64,000 nucleotides of DNA. It comes from Gadus chalcogrammus (taxonomy: Eukaryota; Chordata; Actinopteri; Gadiformes; Gadidae). This document shows positions 14,726-28,590 of the stretch, one piece after another. The notes beneath the pieces are model-generated. The model had not been told where the DNA came from. It did no database searches and saw only the letters and a program-made list of their open reading frames with translations. The translations under genes were made by a program, and so were the position numbers. Within the stretch, counting starts at the first letter, position 1, and each line of letters starts with the position of its first letter. The stretch covers positions 7,837,113-7,901,112 of the forward strand of contig NC_079420.1 of assembly GCF_026213295.1 (NCBI RefSeq), written 5' to 3'.

Positions 14726-14893
14726 AGTGCAGTGGAACCCTGACCATCAAAGTGCAGTAGAACCCTGACCCATCAGAGTGCAGTGGAACCCTGACCCATC
14801 GGAGTGCAGTGGAACCCGGACCCATCAGAGTGCAGTGGAACCCTGACCCATCAGAGTGCAGTGGAACCCTGACCCATCGGAGTGCAGTGGAAC
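14726..14893. repeat. 26-bp minisatellite, about 6.5 copies
   Basis: Unit AGTGCAGTGGAACCCTGACC + CATCAG repeats head to tail with single-base variants (CATCGG, CCGGACC); one worn copy precedes it at about 14704. Confidence 0.85.
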
Positions 14894-17800
14894 TGAATGT
14901 CCAGACAGACATTCAGAAATACATTCCTTTGAAGACTTTACCATAACACGCGGTACGCGCAATCATTTCCGAACGCTACCGAAGCAAACTGCGGACACAT
15001 TAGCGGCCCCGCAGAGCAGCCTACCCCCCAGAACAGCGGGAGCCCAACGCAAGAGATAAACCACCGCTGAGCTGCTTCAGTCCTCCTAGCAGCAGTAGGT
15101 CCATTAAGGGAGGGAAAACCAACGGGGCGGATCTGGCAAATGCCGTCCTGACTTGAACAAGTCACGGAACGATGATGTGGTTCGCAGTCACAAACTATGT
15201 GACATACATTATGTGAGGACATGCACATTGCATTACCCACATAATAGTTAACCGTTAGCAAACACATACTCGTTGATCGTTTATGTGTTGGGTTTTATGT
15301 GTTTGTCAACACATTATAATCGAGTCAAGTCAGGGGTTTGGAGGCAAAAATGAATGATTCATAAAAAAATGTAATTGGATACTATTCACACTGGACTAAA
15401 TGCCTTATTTGTCACGGTTCTCTGTCTGAGGTTCTTTCACCATCTCTGGTGTTCAAAAGAACACACCTTTTTCATGTTTTTGCATGTGGCAGTGCAGACT
15501 TTCAGATGCGTCACAATGACTGGTGTAAAAACTATGTTCATGCTTAACTCTAGCTACCCAATAAAAAGAAGATATGCGTCGGTAGAAAAATCGATCAAAA
15601 TTGTCACTCTCTAGTTGTTTAACCATTTAGATACTTACCACTGAGAGCAGGGCAGCAGCCCTAGAATATAATACACTGCAGTGTTTTAAAACTCTTTTGT
15701 CAGGACTCGGGCCTACTAAGCCCTACTGTGCTATGAGTGGAAGCCTCTGCTTCGAGCTTCGCTGGTGCTCGCCCAGGCAGAAACACTACGCTGTTGTACT
15801 GTGTACCAGTCATGACAACGTTTGACCTGGCATTCAAATGCCCGGGCATAGTAACACAGCACTGAAAGGGTACTTTGTCCAAAACGAGGAAGGAGAAATG
15901 TGACACCGCATCTCCAAGAACATAATAATAAAATGATGGCTCACACGACCATGCAGAACGCGAGACTAAATTGGAAGCCAAATAAAAGTGTGACTTACAG
16001 GGTCGAAAGGCTCGCAGGCAAAGAGGGATCAGGGGTTTGCGCCTAGCTCCTAACCCCTGCTGCTGGTTACTCTTTGGGTTGACGTTAATGAAACCTGTCA
16101 AGAAGATGGAGGTCAAATCGAATTAGAAAACATATTCCAAAAACCTGGTCAAATACTACAGTACCCCAGCAGAAATCCACTATTTTTGTTGCGAAAGGGG
16201 ATGGACAAGATGGCCTTAGTCTAATGTCTTCCCTGCCACATTGGTTGCCAAGCTACACACCATGACCGCACACGCCAGGTGGAATATAGGAAATCAACGT
16301 ATTCTCGGAAGATGGGGAAGGAGCCGAAACACAACACCTGCCACCGCCTGAGGGGATACTTTGGATCCAGACATTTCTTTCCCCTTCACTACGCATCGAC
16401 AATCCAATCGCTCATCTCTAGCAGAATTGCGGCCCCATCCTCTCGACGCCCTAGCCAGCGAGTAAAGATTGGTGGCCCTGGGAGAGCAATGAAACACCAA
16501 TATCTACAAAGACAGCCGATCAACACATCACATAGTCCGTGACTCCCATTGTGGTGGAGGCCGAGGCACATCTGCCTCAGCCTCCCCTCATCCCACCGCT
16601 GGGACACACTAGCACGCCCGCCATGCCAAGGCAATGAGTCGAAAGAGGAACGGGGGATGGAGCCTTCCTCTGTGATAGGACCGCTGCTGGCCATAGCCCC
16701 CAGAGAGAAGATGAGAGATAAACCAAAAAAACTATATATAGGCAAGTAAAGCATTCCTTGGCTGAAGAAAACGTGTCTGTTGCCATATTTCTGTTTGGCT
16801 CCAAAGTACACAATTGGCTTTGTTGTTTTCAAGAAAATTGGAGAAAAAAAAACTAAGAGTTCAAAGACGTGCCGTTGACACGATGAGGACACGTGACTAG
16901 TTGCCGGTCCTCTTCGTCTTATCGGGAAAACAAGATGCAGAATAGAAAGGAGCCAGCCTTCTAGGAACCTGGATGTTCAGTGAAGTGCTGTGGCCTACCG
17001 TGTCTCAGCTCGGACCCAAAAACGTCTCAGCTCAAGCGATAAGTTTACATTGCAAGGACCCAATCGTCTGTCACATTGTAAATAGCTCCAGACAGGCCAG
17101 ACTTCAAGGTCTTCGTGCAGTCGGAGACGGCTAGTGAGAAGGAATGCTACTTATTCGCCTCGCGATTAAAAGTTAAAAAGGGAGTCACCATCTGTTTGGG
17201 CTCGCCCACCTGCTGAATACAGGGACCCCCCAGAGCTTTGTGGGAGATGGCCGACAGCTATGCTCTCTCCTACACATTTTTTTAAATAACTTCTTCAACC
17301 CTGACTGAAAGGTACTGTAGGTTAGATTCATAGTATCGACTGAGAGAGCGCTGAATAGAGCAGAAGAGAGATTGATTTTGAGGCTTAACACAAAAAATAG
17401 TTTCCGCCATCACTACCTCTACGTTACTCTGCCATTTAGAAATGTTGCACAGCTGTGATTGAATTCTGAATTGGCTTATACAGAGGAAGGCAAGGTCAAT
17501 TTGAAAACAAATATTCTCACGGAACATTTCATTCACTAACATCCTACGGCTGGCCTAGGCTGGCTAAAAAAATGGCACCCTAATTATTGTTCTTAAATCA
17601 TATCTACAGATAACTGGTTATAATTGGTTCTTCAATGCATATTCAACAGGATACATTTGGAGGTGCTTGAGGGACTAGTCAAAATAATGTTGAATTGAGA
17701 AGCCAATAGTTCTTACAAATCAATTCTACGTCTACCTCAGCATTGAGAATGAGCTGACCAGAACTATAGCTACTTTAATGGCTGTTATTTGTTTTATTCC

Positions 17801-19558
17801 ATTAGTGATGGTTCCATTGGCTGACGTTAAAACAACATAAAAAAGGACAGTAAACTCAATTGGAAGTATCTTTAAAACAGACGTCTACCAAACAGCTACC
17901 CATCCATTCTATATTATTGACACAAATCTCCAATTTAGTCACCATGGGCACCCAAGACATAAAAAGCTTTAATTGGCTTTCCATTAGTTGGTCCAATAAG
18001 TATAACTTTGGCAACTGCATTTACGGATTGCAGAGGATGGATCCAAAAGATGACAACTCAAATAAAATCTCGATAATTGAAGAAAGAAGCTTAGAAGGCA
18101 ACTTTGTATCTTTGGTGTTATGATCATCTTGTTTGTCATTTGACCATCCATATATCTGAATACAACATTTACAGGAACATATTATCAGCAATGTTGAGCA
18201 AATAAAAACAATTATAAGCTATAAACATGTTTTTTTGTTTCGTTTTTTGAAAACAAAAACCTGTTTGTAACTGTTCATCAAATGTTGTTAGCCTATATGG
18301 TTATAAAAGAGTAGGCATATATGGAGCGGTGCCGGGTGCTTCTATCTGGGGGAAAAAAACACCCACGTCTGACAACAAGCAGATACCCACACACCATCTT
18401 ATAGTACTACATCAAGCATCTCACCACTTTCATCTCTGTAAGGTTTAGATCGTACTCTCGCTTTCTTCTCTTTCAAGTGATGCGTTTTTTTGACATTCTT
18501 ACAATCTGCTCTTCACTTGAAAGTCTGTGTGAAAAGCAGGCGTTTCTTATGGTCATTCAAGCTCCTCTGAAACAGTTGCTGTAAACGAAGTCCTCTTGCA
18601 GCTCTGACAGCTCCCGCGTTTTACACCCTCCGAAATGTCAGTAATCGCCACAGGACATACACACGCACACGCACAAGCATACATGCGTTGTTTATTAAAA
18701 ATGAAACTTAAGGAAGATGCCTCTTTTGAAATAGAATGTAAGCTTTTCGCTGTTATATGCTTCAGCCAAAGACCGATTTTATTTTTCTTCACTCCCACAT
18801 TCAGTTGCGAAACATGAGAACTTGGAAGAACGTTACAGATGTTAAAACCCCTTCCTAATAGCCTAGGTTTAGGAGAATAAACATGTTTTCTGGATTACGC
18901 TGTAACTTTGTATCGTAATTGGGTTGCCTGAGTGATTGGTGGGGGCCTAAACGTGCGTCAATTGTTAAATTGGTCGTTTAAATTCAATTCAGTGTTGGTT
19001 TAATTTCGCAAAGCCAAGCACATGTCTCAAACAAAAGTAGGACCTAATAGAAATACTTTGTCGATAGATATTTCAATATAGCAAAGATTAACCTCCTCCA
19101 ACGTATTTTGTAACACGTTTGTCATAAATACTAACTTCCTGAGACCTTTAATATATAAAAAAAAACAATTCAACAAGTCATGCGTCTAGTCCGCACCAAA
19201 ATCCAGGTCTGGTGGAAGCTATCACGAACGAGTGTCAAAAGCGAATACAATAAAAAAAACTGAAACAACTTACGAAGCAGGAGCTAGAGTTGCAGTTTTA
19301 GTCCAGGGAAGTGAGCGCGTAGAAGCGTGTTTCAAGCGCGCACATTTGATAGGTTTAACATCGCTCCGCTGAGTGCTTCAAACCTCGGTCAGCAAACAAT
19401 CCGATGGAGCTCCGCCGCTGGGCTACCGTAAAGACATGCGCGCTCCTAAACGCGCACATCCATTTGGACATTTACCGTAACTTGTAGGTACTAGGTACTA
19501 TAGCCGCTTTACATTTATTCCGAGGAACTATATTGTTAATAGTTTTTATGCAAAGCCA

Positions 19559-19840
19559 TTAACCAACTGTAAACCCTTTCGCAAATGCATGGTAATACAT
19601 TAAGGTGTCAAAGATTAAGCCGTCAACGTGTGGCATGCCATCGATGAAAACATTTCCTTCAGATAGTCCACATTTCATATGAGGCTTAGCAACAGACAAC
19701 ACATATGAACTGTGTGCCAAGCTTTAGGAATAAGCATAGAGGCATGGCAGGTATGACATTATTTTCACGCACACTCACGCCTGTCAAATTTGCTACTTAT
19801 TCATTCCATGCCCCAGGAATCCAATCTGACATCATACATT
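19559..19840. repeat. Copy A of a local direct duplication
   Basis: Starts TTAACCAACTGTAAA and contains AATGCAT.GTAATACAT, AACGTG, GCAACAGACAACA, GAACTGTG and ATTATTTTCAC. The same order occurs in copy B at 20449-20716 with roughly 80-85% identity by eye. Confidence 0.7.
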
Positions 19841-19865
19841 TAAGCCTTCACCGATTTTCCAAAAC

Positions 19866-19868
<3 letters not shown>

Positions 19869-19950
<82 letters not shown>
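19869..19950. repeat. (GT)n microsatellite
   Basis: Pure GT run of about 82 bp. Confidence 0.99.
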
Positions 19951-19952
<2 letters not shown>

Positions 19953-20080
19953 CTCTCCTTCTCTATGCTCCATGTGCATTCCCCTCCAATCGCGTGTACA
20001 ACCAATCAGTAGTCAAACAAACAAACAAACAGTGTGGATGAGCTCACTCGCTTTAAATGAAAGTCTAAATGATGCCTGGC

Positions 20081-20866
20081 TCTTATCAGCTCCCCTCCTA
20101 TAGCCGATAAAGCTCTTTAACAGCATACATCTTGTTGTGACACAGACTGCTAACAGAGCTTAGTATTTATTTTTCATGTATTTATTCTTCGTTTGCTTCA
20201 AATATGTTGTTATTGGTTTCAATATCACATACTGCAAAATGTAATGGCCCATTCTCTTTAAGACAACAAAGATATTACTCTGCTTTACTCTTCTCTTGTG
20301 CAGACGTTTAGTTTAACCGGATTCAAAACGAAGAGCACCCCCACCAAAGTGCCTCCACAAGCAGCTGGAGCTTAGACTGAAGGAACTATATGTTGTTGTT
20401 TGTAGTGGATGGAAGGTTTTAACATAGCCTTAACTTAGCCTATTTTTTTTACCAACTGTAAAATCTTTCCCAAATGCATCGTAATACATATTAAGCTTTC
20501 TAAGGTAAGCCACCAACGTGTGACATGCCAAAGAAATATTCATTTCAGATAGCCTACAATTCCCTTCATCTCCCATCAAGCTTAGCAGCAGACAACATAA
20601 ATGAACTGTGCGCCAAGCTCTAGGAATGAGCAGGGAGTATGACGGCATTATTTTCACACACACTCATGCCTGTCAAAACACATTCAATCCAGACCAATCT
20701 AACATCATAGATGTTAACATCGAGATGTAGGCCATTAAAGAGCTTTCATATCATTCTGTGTCATAACAAAATGGAGGCTATTAAAGAGCTCTCTTATCAG
20801 TCTGTGTCATAACAATATCTGGGCTATTAAAGAGCTTAAATAGCTATAGGATGGGAGCTGATAAGA
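20081..20866. repeat. Inverted repeat pair with a 46-bp tandem unit in the right arm
   Basis: Arm 20081-20148 (TCTTATCAGCTCCC...CACAGACT) reappears inverted at 20799-20866. The right side also has head-to-tail units of about 46 bp beginning GGCTATTAAAGAGCT (from about 20732). Confidence 0.7.
20449..20716. repeat. Copy B of a local direct duplication
   Basis: Homologous to 19559-19840, offset about 890 bp; shares CCAACTGTAAA, CAACGTGTG.CATGCCA, CAGACAACA and CATTATTTTCAC. Confidence 0.7.
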
Positions 20867-23345
20867 GACAGGAATAATTGAGTGTGCACAACCACTGCCC
20901 TGTGTGGTGGGGGGTGGCGGGGGGTCAGCTGTAGGCGGCCGCGGTGGTCATCATCATAACTGGAAGGAAAGCACAACACCGTCTATGATGATGAAATGGT
21001 CTTCCTTTGAAACCGTGGCAGTTAGCACCCACCGCAGCCACTAATGGCGAGCCAAGCGTCAGGGAATAACAGAGGAGGTATCTGGGGACCAGGAACAAAC
21101 CATTTGATCTATTATACAAGCAGATGCTGAGAGGAGAAGCTTAATGATGATCAAACCAACGTTCGGTGTACATTTTCTCCATGTGCATAAAGTTTCCGGG
21201 CCTCTGAGATATTGATCTTTTTGTTTCCTTTCATCTCTAAACAATGCCGTGATGTACTGATATGGTCACGCTGGCTGTTGTCAGCCAGCATTTGCCTTCA
21301 GACAGACAGAGGACAAGGTTTAGTGGGGGCTCTCGAGAGACCCTAGCCAGCTGGGCCCTGGGTTTGTCTGTTTATCCACCTGGGACAATTGTGGTCCCCC
21401 AGTCCCCCTCCCTTGAGGGCCAGCTGTGGGTATTTATTTCAAGCGTTATTAAAATGCAGTGGCGTATTCTCTTTAATATGTCTCTCTCGCCTAGATCTGA
21501 GTCCACTATTTTTATTTATTCACAGTAAAACCTTGGAGTACATCATGTAGTCATTCCTGTTCAATAATATGGCCTGTAGAAATGGGGAAATATTGCTGTA
21601 CATGTGAAGGGAAGGGGATTGCTAGAAAGCAACATTGAGTAAAGATGGTTCAGGAATAACACCTGAAACATTAACTTTTTAATTTTGCTGTATCCTATAT
21701 GTTAGCAGCATACCAAGCATGTGTTGTATTAAAATACAAAGCTGTGGTAATTACAAAGGGCACGCAGAACTCCGGCGGGGATGAAACTATAGAGTATCTA
21801 ATCTGGTCTCCTTACAGTAGGCCCGACAGTGACATTGGTTCATTCCACGTTTGATTAAATGTCATCTCAAGTCGTGCCATCTTATATCAAGGAACACATA
21901 GCCCTTGTTTGTTCTGGGAGACAATCAGGCTAGTGTTGCTTTAATGAATATTCAAGAGCATCGTCGTGCCTGATCTTACCGGAGAACATGGAACTATATA
22001 TAGAACTATAGTGTTTGTTTGATGTCAAGCAGCATTTGGCCCATGGTGTGAAATTAGAGATGAGAGGGAACATGGTGTCCGGTCGGCTGCTTTGTGTAGG
22101 GTGTCAATAGGTCGGGCTTATCAGAAAACTCCATTAAAAAACAGGTGACTAATTCATCCTATCTTGTGTCGGGAGGAAGGGGAGGTTATTATTAATTTGA
22201 CTTAACGCACAAACACCTGAGCATCCTGCGGAAGTTATGACACCCGTCTCTGATACGCAATGTTTTACGAGCAATAAAATGCTATCGTCAACCAAGGAAC
22301 TGATTTAATGGCCACCCGCCTATTTCTTGGTGCTTGGAAACAGCGTTGAATGCAGGCCTCGTCATTATTGCGTCATAGGCAACACTTTCCCTTCGGCGAC
22401 AGTGCACAACTCATGGCTATATGATGTCCTGACTCTTGCCGGTTAGGGTACATGCTGCTTAGGAATCGGCGCAGAAAACGACTTATTTGACAGCTGATTC
22501 GAGCCGTCTCCTCTCCTCCCATCATTGGTAGCCAATAGGCTATCCCGCATTAAACACTAGGGCCCTCCATGCCTCTAAATATCATTCAGCGGGACATTGC
22601 AGAGATTTTTTGCCCTGTTTCTTTGATAACATACAAGTCAGGCAGCCTTCTAGCGTCAGGAGAATTTCCTCCTTTGGCTAGAAGGAGTCTGAATTCATAA
22701 AATGGAGATAATCTACTCAGGATATGAAATTTTGGGTGGATGGATATTTCTGTAGAATGGTGTCACAAGAGCAGCCGTCAGAAATCCAATAGAACAATAA
22801 AGTAGGAGGTAAAGTAAAAAAGGCATGATGTGAAGAATAATTTAACAAGCCGTTGGGAAATTAGCGAGAAAGTTGATTATATTACTAGACCTAAAATCCA
22901 TATCAATATGAACGTTGAATTAAACCCAATCAGGAAAAACAATTAGAAGGATATTCTTACAACAAAGCCTCCATTTTAAATGTATGTTTTCAGCTTGAGT
23001 ACGAACCACCTTATAATAAAATGATTAACCTCATGATAAAAAATGTGTGTGTCAAGGCGAGCTCATCCTTGTGTCCTGTTTCACTCAATAATCAATTTTG
23101 TCAGGATATCAAGATCAGCAGGGGCTGAGCCAACAACAGTCCATCCAAGATGTGTTCCGGAAGATGCCTGGATCGATTCACTCCTTATATCCATCTGACA
23201 GCCAGGTCAGTGTATTGACGCCAAACGTGGGAGTATCAAAAGTATCAAAAGTATTTTCTCTATTTTCGTTCTGCTGCTGAACCAAAATTGTGCGGTCACA
23301 AGACTGAGGAAGAACGTGCGGTTAGGCGGAAGACAGAAACTTCCT

Positions 23346-23577
<232 letters not shown>

Positions 23578-24224
23578 TGTAGCAGAAGCTGTTTTTCTTG
23601 GGGAGGGGGTGTGTTGGATCGAATGAGGGTGTCTGTATCTCTGGAATATGACACCCAGTGCTTGGTGCAAAGTCAATCCAAACATCCCCCTCCTTTATGA
23701 CAACGCTGCTGCTGCGCTGGTGGACTAGTCATTCAGAAGTCTTAGCTGAACAACTTCTGCTGCTGGGGGTCAGGTGTTAAGCGTGCTTGGAGGAGCAGCT
23801 GAAGTCAGGTAGAATATCACTCACAGAAAACGACAAGATACTTTGGATGTTACTGCACGCTCAGCATTGTATCTGAATGTTCATGGCACCCTTGAAGACA
23901 CAATGAGTTAAAAGGAAAGACAGTAGGGAAATTGACTGCATTATGAACATATGGATAGCTTGTACATTAAAACCTTTCTATCACAAAAACAATTTAGACA
24001 TCTTGTGGTAAGTATCCAAGTATTGTAGCGTGTAGGACAGAGTATTAATACACTCTCTAAAGAGTGCTATAGCGAAATGAATCAGCTGTGTGAGGTGTGC
24101 GAGGTTTGTGCGGACTGCGGACACATATTATGGAGACAGTTCTCTGGGAAAATGTGAATTTCTAATGAGAATGACTCAAATAGCATAGACAGGCAGATAA
24201 CAGGGATGACTGCGAGAGTATGTT

Positions 24225-24328
<104 letters not shown>

Positions 24329-24635
24329 GTACATTAACAGTAAAAAGAACATGAAATTTGATGAGAACGAGTCATTCAAATTGCAATGTTCTTCAGAAGG
24401 TTCTCTGTACAGGAAAGAAGAGTTAATTATGCTTTTCCTGTACAGACAGCCCCCCGTACGTTTGTACTGCTCACTGTAAGATACAATTTTTAATTACTCC
24501 GATAAGATGAATGTACATTCCTGCTTTTGAATCACCGGAATTCGGTCATCATAAAAACTGCATTTATTGAAAGCCAAACTCAAACCGAATAACTGAATAG
24601 TCAGTTTAATCTTTTTCCAAATACCATGGAAATCA

Positions 24636-24709
24636 GGGGGGGGGAGGAGGGGGAGGGGGGGTAGGAGGTGGAGTGGGGAGGGGGGAAGTTAGGGGGTGGG
24701 GGGGGGGCA
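24636..24709. repeat. G-rich low-complexity tract
   Basis: Runs of 4-9 G separated by A, T or GT; G-quadruplex-capable. Confidence 0.8.
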
Positions 24710-25033
24710 CCAAGCATGGAACCCTGTGTCTCTGCATGGAATCCGTAGCCTTTGGGAGGAGCAGGGACCTTTGGGAAACGCTTAGACCTTTGCGGCTGAC
24801 ATTTAGATAGTGTGTCACAAACACCAAGACGCCTCCCCACTACGCCTCCACAGGACACTGTGACGAAGCATAGGATAAGATGTGCTTTACTCTCCCCGGG
24901 TTTGGGATTTGGGATGGAGGTTCTGTCTCACAACATACTGTATATGTTACACAGTGGATTTTTATTTCATTGAAAATATACCTATTATTTGAAATGATCT
25001 AAAGCGATTATCATGGAAGATATCAGAGGTATG

Positions 25034-25075
25034 ATTCACACTGATGACACTTTTATCCAAAGCAACTTAGAGTGA
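25034..25075. repeat. Interspersed fish repeat fragment (TTTTATCCAAAGC type)
   Basis: GACACTTTTATCCAAAGCAACTTAGA is a divergent copy of a string very common in teleost non-coding DNA. The same core recurs at about 27,709. Confidence 0.45.
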
Positions 25076-25618
25076 ATTCAGAAACGTGTGTTTGAGTAGC
25101 AGGTAGAGAGGTGGGGCATCTTACCCAAGGACGCCTGAGTAATTTCCCCAAAACATTGCTGTGTCTTCATCTGCCACAATAGTCAACCCAAGGTTGACCT
25201 AATGTTAACCCGGCACCCACTCATCCCATCCTAGAAACTGTGCTTATTCCAGCCAGGCGTTCATAGCAGAGGCCACATGGAGGAGAGTGGTGTCGAGTTT
25301 CTACAATAATCTCCATATCTAATGAATGCCAGAATTCCCCGCAGCCACCTGGTGGATGCGGTCTCCCGGGCACGTCCTTTGGCGTGAGTTTACCTTTGCG
25401 AGGTTTGTCTAGCCGTGACGATTGGTTGAAGACTCAGTTCCAGTGAATTATAAAGTCTCTAATACAGCGAGCCCAACCTCACAGCAAAATGGGAGGTCTT
25501 CCCAGAGCACTCTGCCCTCATCTGTCCAGCCTAATAATCATCACTCCTTTAAGTCACAGAGTTTTTTTGTCTCCTAATATATCGTATCCCTACAGCTAGT
25601 GAGTTGAGTTTCTGTAAG

Positions 25619-25729
<111 letters not shown>

Positions 25730-25917
25730 TGTGCACATACATGCTAAGTCTATGTCGATGTGTGGCTGTGTGATCCTGTATGTTTTGTATTGTCTCCTCT
25801 CATACCGTTTCGTAGCGGCACTTGAACGAGAGCAGAGAGCAGAGAGAAAGCCCTGAAAGTTGGGTTTTGACACACAAGCAATCAACTCCCAAGTCCCAAA
25901 CCCAATTCACACATCCA

Positions 25918-25948
<31 letters not shown>

Positions 25949-25979
25949 ACAGACACACACACACACACACACACACACA
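25918..25979. repeat. C-run followed by (CA)n
   Basis: About 17 C then CA units with one AGA interruption. Confidence 0.97.
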
Positions 25980-27686
25980 GCAGAAGTGACACGGAACACC
26001 CGTGAACGTGATAAGCTCCATGCAAGCACACAGAACAATTGCCGTATCCGTGGCAACCAAGTTTACCGCTTAACAATAGCACGTCAGCTGAAGACCCGTG
26101 CGTCTGCTTTTTCCACCAGTATGCCCTTAGTCAGTGTGTGAGCGTCGCAATCTTTCATCTGAGCACTGCTCACAGAAACCCTTCAGTGCAATAAAACAAA
26201 ATATAATGAAGTGAAGAAAACCCCAAAAGACCAAGGTTGAGCTTTTACTTTGAGTTTTTTAGTAGGGTGGGGGGGGGGGTGATTAGTGATGGGGAGGTAG
26301 CAGCTTTGTTTTAAGTGCCCCCAGAGTAACAGGTGGTAACATTGTGGTAGAACAACTTACCGAGTGGATGGTTGAAACGCAACCTCGGAACTGAGCTGGG
26401 CTACCACACCCCCTCACTACCGGACTGAGGCGAACCGAACCGAACCGCACCCTCCGGTGGAAATGCGCCATAGCCCAGTCTGGGTCCATGGGTAGGCCTT
26501 CAGCCATCTCTGAGTCACATGGCAATTATCTTTTGAAAACTCCAGTAGAGGTCACGTGAAAGGCAGCACAATGGACTACCATGGAGAAACCAGAGCACCA
26601 TATGAAATGCAATGTTAACCTTGGTTTGATGGACTCTTTGAGTGGCAGCTTAAGCAGGCCTATCAATTATGCCTTCAGATGTGTGGCTTTGCAACTCGCA
26701 TCAGTCGGTGATAATAGCATATCATTTAAAGACACTGGTAACATGGCAATGAAAAAGATTGGAATGGATTATAAATAGAAGAGCAATGATTGATAGACAG
26801 AGGCTTAACAAGGCAATGTAAAGGATTTATGAGAAGTTCATTTACAAAAGGGCGGGGGAGTCTTTTCTTATAGATGAGAGATACGGCCAGAGGCACGAAG
26901 ACTAACCTTTGAGGCATCAGTATAGTGGGACATAAAAAGGAATAACAACTCTGACAGACAGGAAGAAAGTTACAGGAAGTCCCTGAATGGGATCTATCTG
27001 CTTATCTATATTTATATCTAGATATATGCAGGCAAGTATAGCCACATCAGAATATCTTTACACAGAAAATGAAGCTGAAAGGGTGAGATAAATCACTGAT
27101 CAATTTGAGACTGGCTGACATCGGGCTAGAAAAGAAGCTCTTGTTTCTGAAAGATAAGGAATCATCCGTGTTGAATAGGCCATCCTGGGGGATGACAGTA
27201 ATAAGCCCGCAGGGACAGGGATGAAGGGAGGCAGAAAAGACATATCCAAAGATAGAGTAATGAATAAATGACTGCAGGTCAGGTCTAACTTTTGGGGGTT
27301 TTGGGGTGAGCGATGCCGAACCTGCACAGTGTCTTTGGGAGTTGGAATGGTTCACCAACCACCAGCTTGCAACACAAGGCTGTGAAAACAGGCAGAGAGA
27401 ATCACAGTCAACTGGACGATTGCATTCAGGCCAAGTTAATAGACATAGTCAAACATCGAAATTGCTGGTGCAATAAATTCTAATGGGGTGTGTGTGTGAT
27501 ATGATCCCTTCAGTAATAAATGATTCACCAGGTCATTACACTTCACGCATCACATTATATTCACACAGACAGGGGTGTTGATAGCTTATTCAGCACCCAT
27601 AGGTGTGTTGTGTACTGACAACAGACTCCTCTTGTTGCTTGCCAGTCCTCTCTGATATGTAGCACTCTACGGCTCAGCATAACAAT

Positions 27687-28005
27687 TACATTTAGAACTT
27701 TTAGCAGACGCTTTTATCCAAAGCGACTTACAATCGCTTTGGATAAAAAGAGAAACAACAAAGTATCGCTGTTAGAAGGAGGTGTCAACCACTTACAATT
27801 GCAAGGTTAACCCCATTCCCCGTATGCAACAAATATGTACAACATACAATTAGTGTGTACAATAAGTGCCCAGGAGGTACAACATGCAATAAGTGTGTCC
27901 AATAAGTGCCAGGAAGTACAAACAAGTACATAAGAAGGGTGTTTTTTAGGAGAATAAGTGAGGAGGAGGGGTACAATTGACTTAACCACAATAAATATAC
28001 CGGTA
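27687..28005. repeat. Interspersed fish repeat with hairpin head and imperfect tandem body
   Basis: The head at 27714-27750 is a 15-bp perfect stem (TTTTATCCAAAGCGA / TCGCTTTGGATAAAA) with a 7-base loop. The body has imperfect units with GTACAAC-ATGCAATAAGTGTGT and CCAATAAGTGCC (27,830-27,930). This layout is seen in a dispersed teleost repeat family. Confidence 0.5.
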
Positions 28006-28590
28006 TAGAAGGTTTTATTCGAAAGAGTAACAGCACTGCCGATGCCAACTATACGTCTTCACGTTTCTACGAGAATTCGAAGGATTTATTAGAGACAGCT
28101 GAATATGCTGCCTGGGAATCACGCAACAGGTGGACTGCTTTCGCTTCTGAGCTCTTAAGGACCGAACAACACAACCGAGTGGAGAGGAGCTCTGTGAGAG
28201 ATTTTATAAAAGACACATTTCTGTGATTTGCAGGAAAATAAGACATGGATGTAATTCGCCTACTTACGAGACCCTAAATGCTCAGCGGGACTCCTCAGAT
28301 CTAATAGTCTAAGAAATGTCCGGAATCTGCACTGCTTGATTCAACAAGTGAAGAGAGAGGAATGCGGGGCAGACAGGATTTGGGCATGGTGTGGCGCGCA
28401 GGGCTACATGCTTGAAGTCATTGCTATAGATCTAGGTTTACACTGTAAAAACAGGGTTAAACAGGTATTTGAAGGTAGAGGAAGCCAAGGCAGAAGGGTA
28501 TGGAAATGAATATACTGTGTCTAGTCTACCTGTGGATAAAATACAATAAAAACGGAGATGCAATGCATTGATAAACACTGGAGCTCTATC

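Noticed and set aside
14688..14912. 74-codon minus frame with repeated LHSDGSGFHC-like units
   Set aside because: Translation of the 26-bp minisatellite; a repeat not divisible by three cannot give a stable protein repeat.
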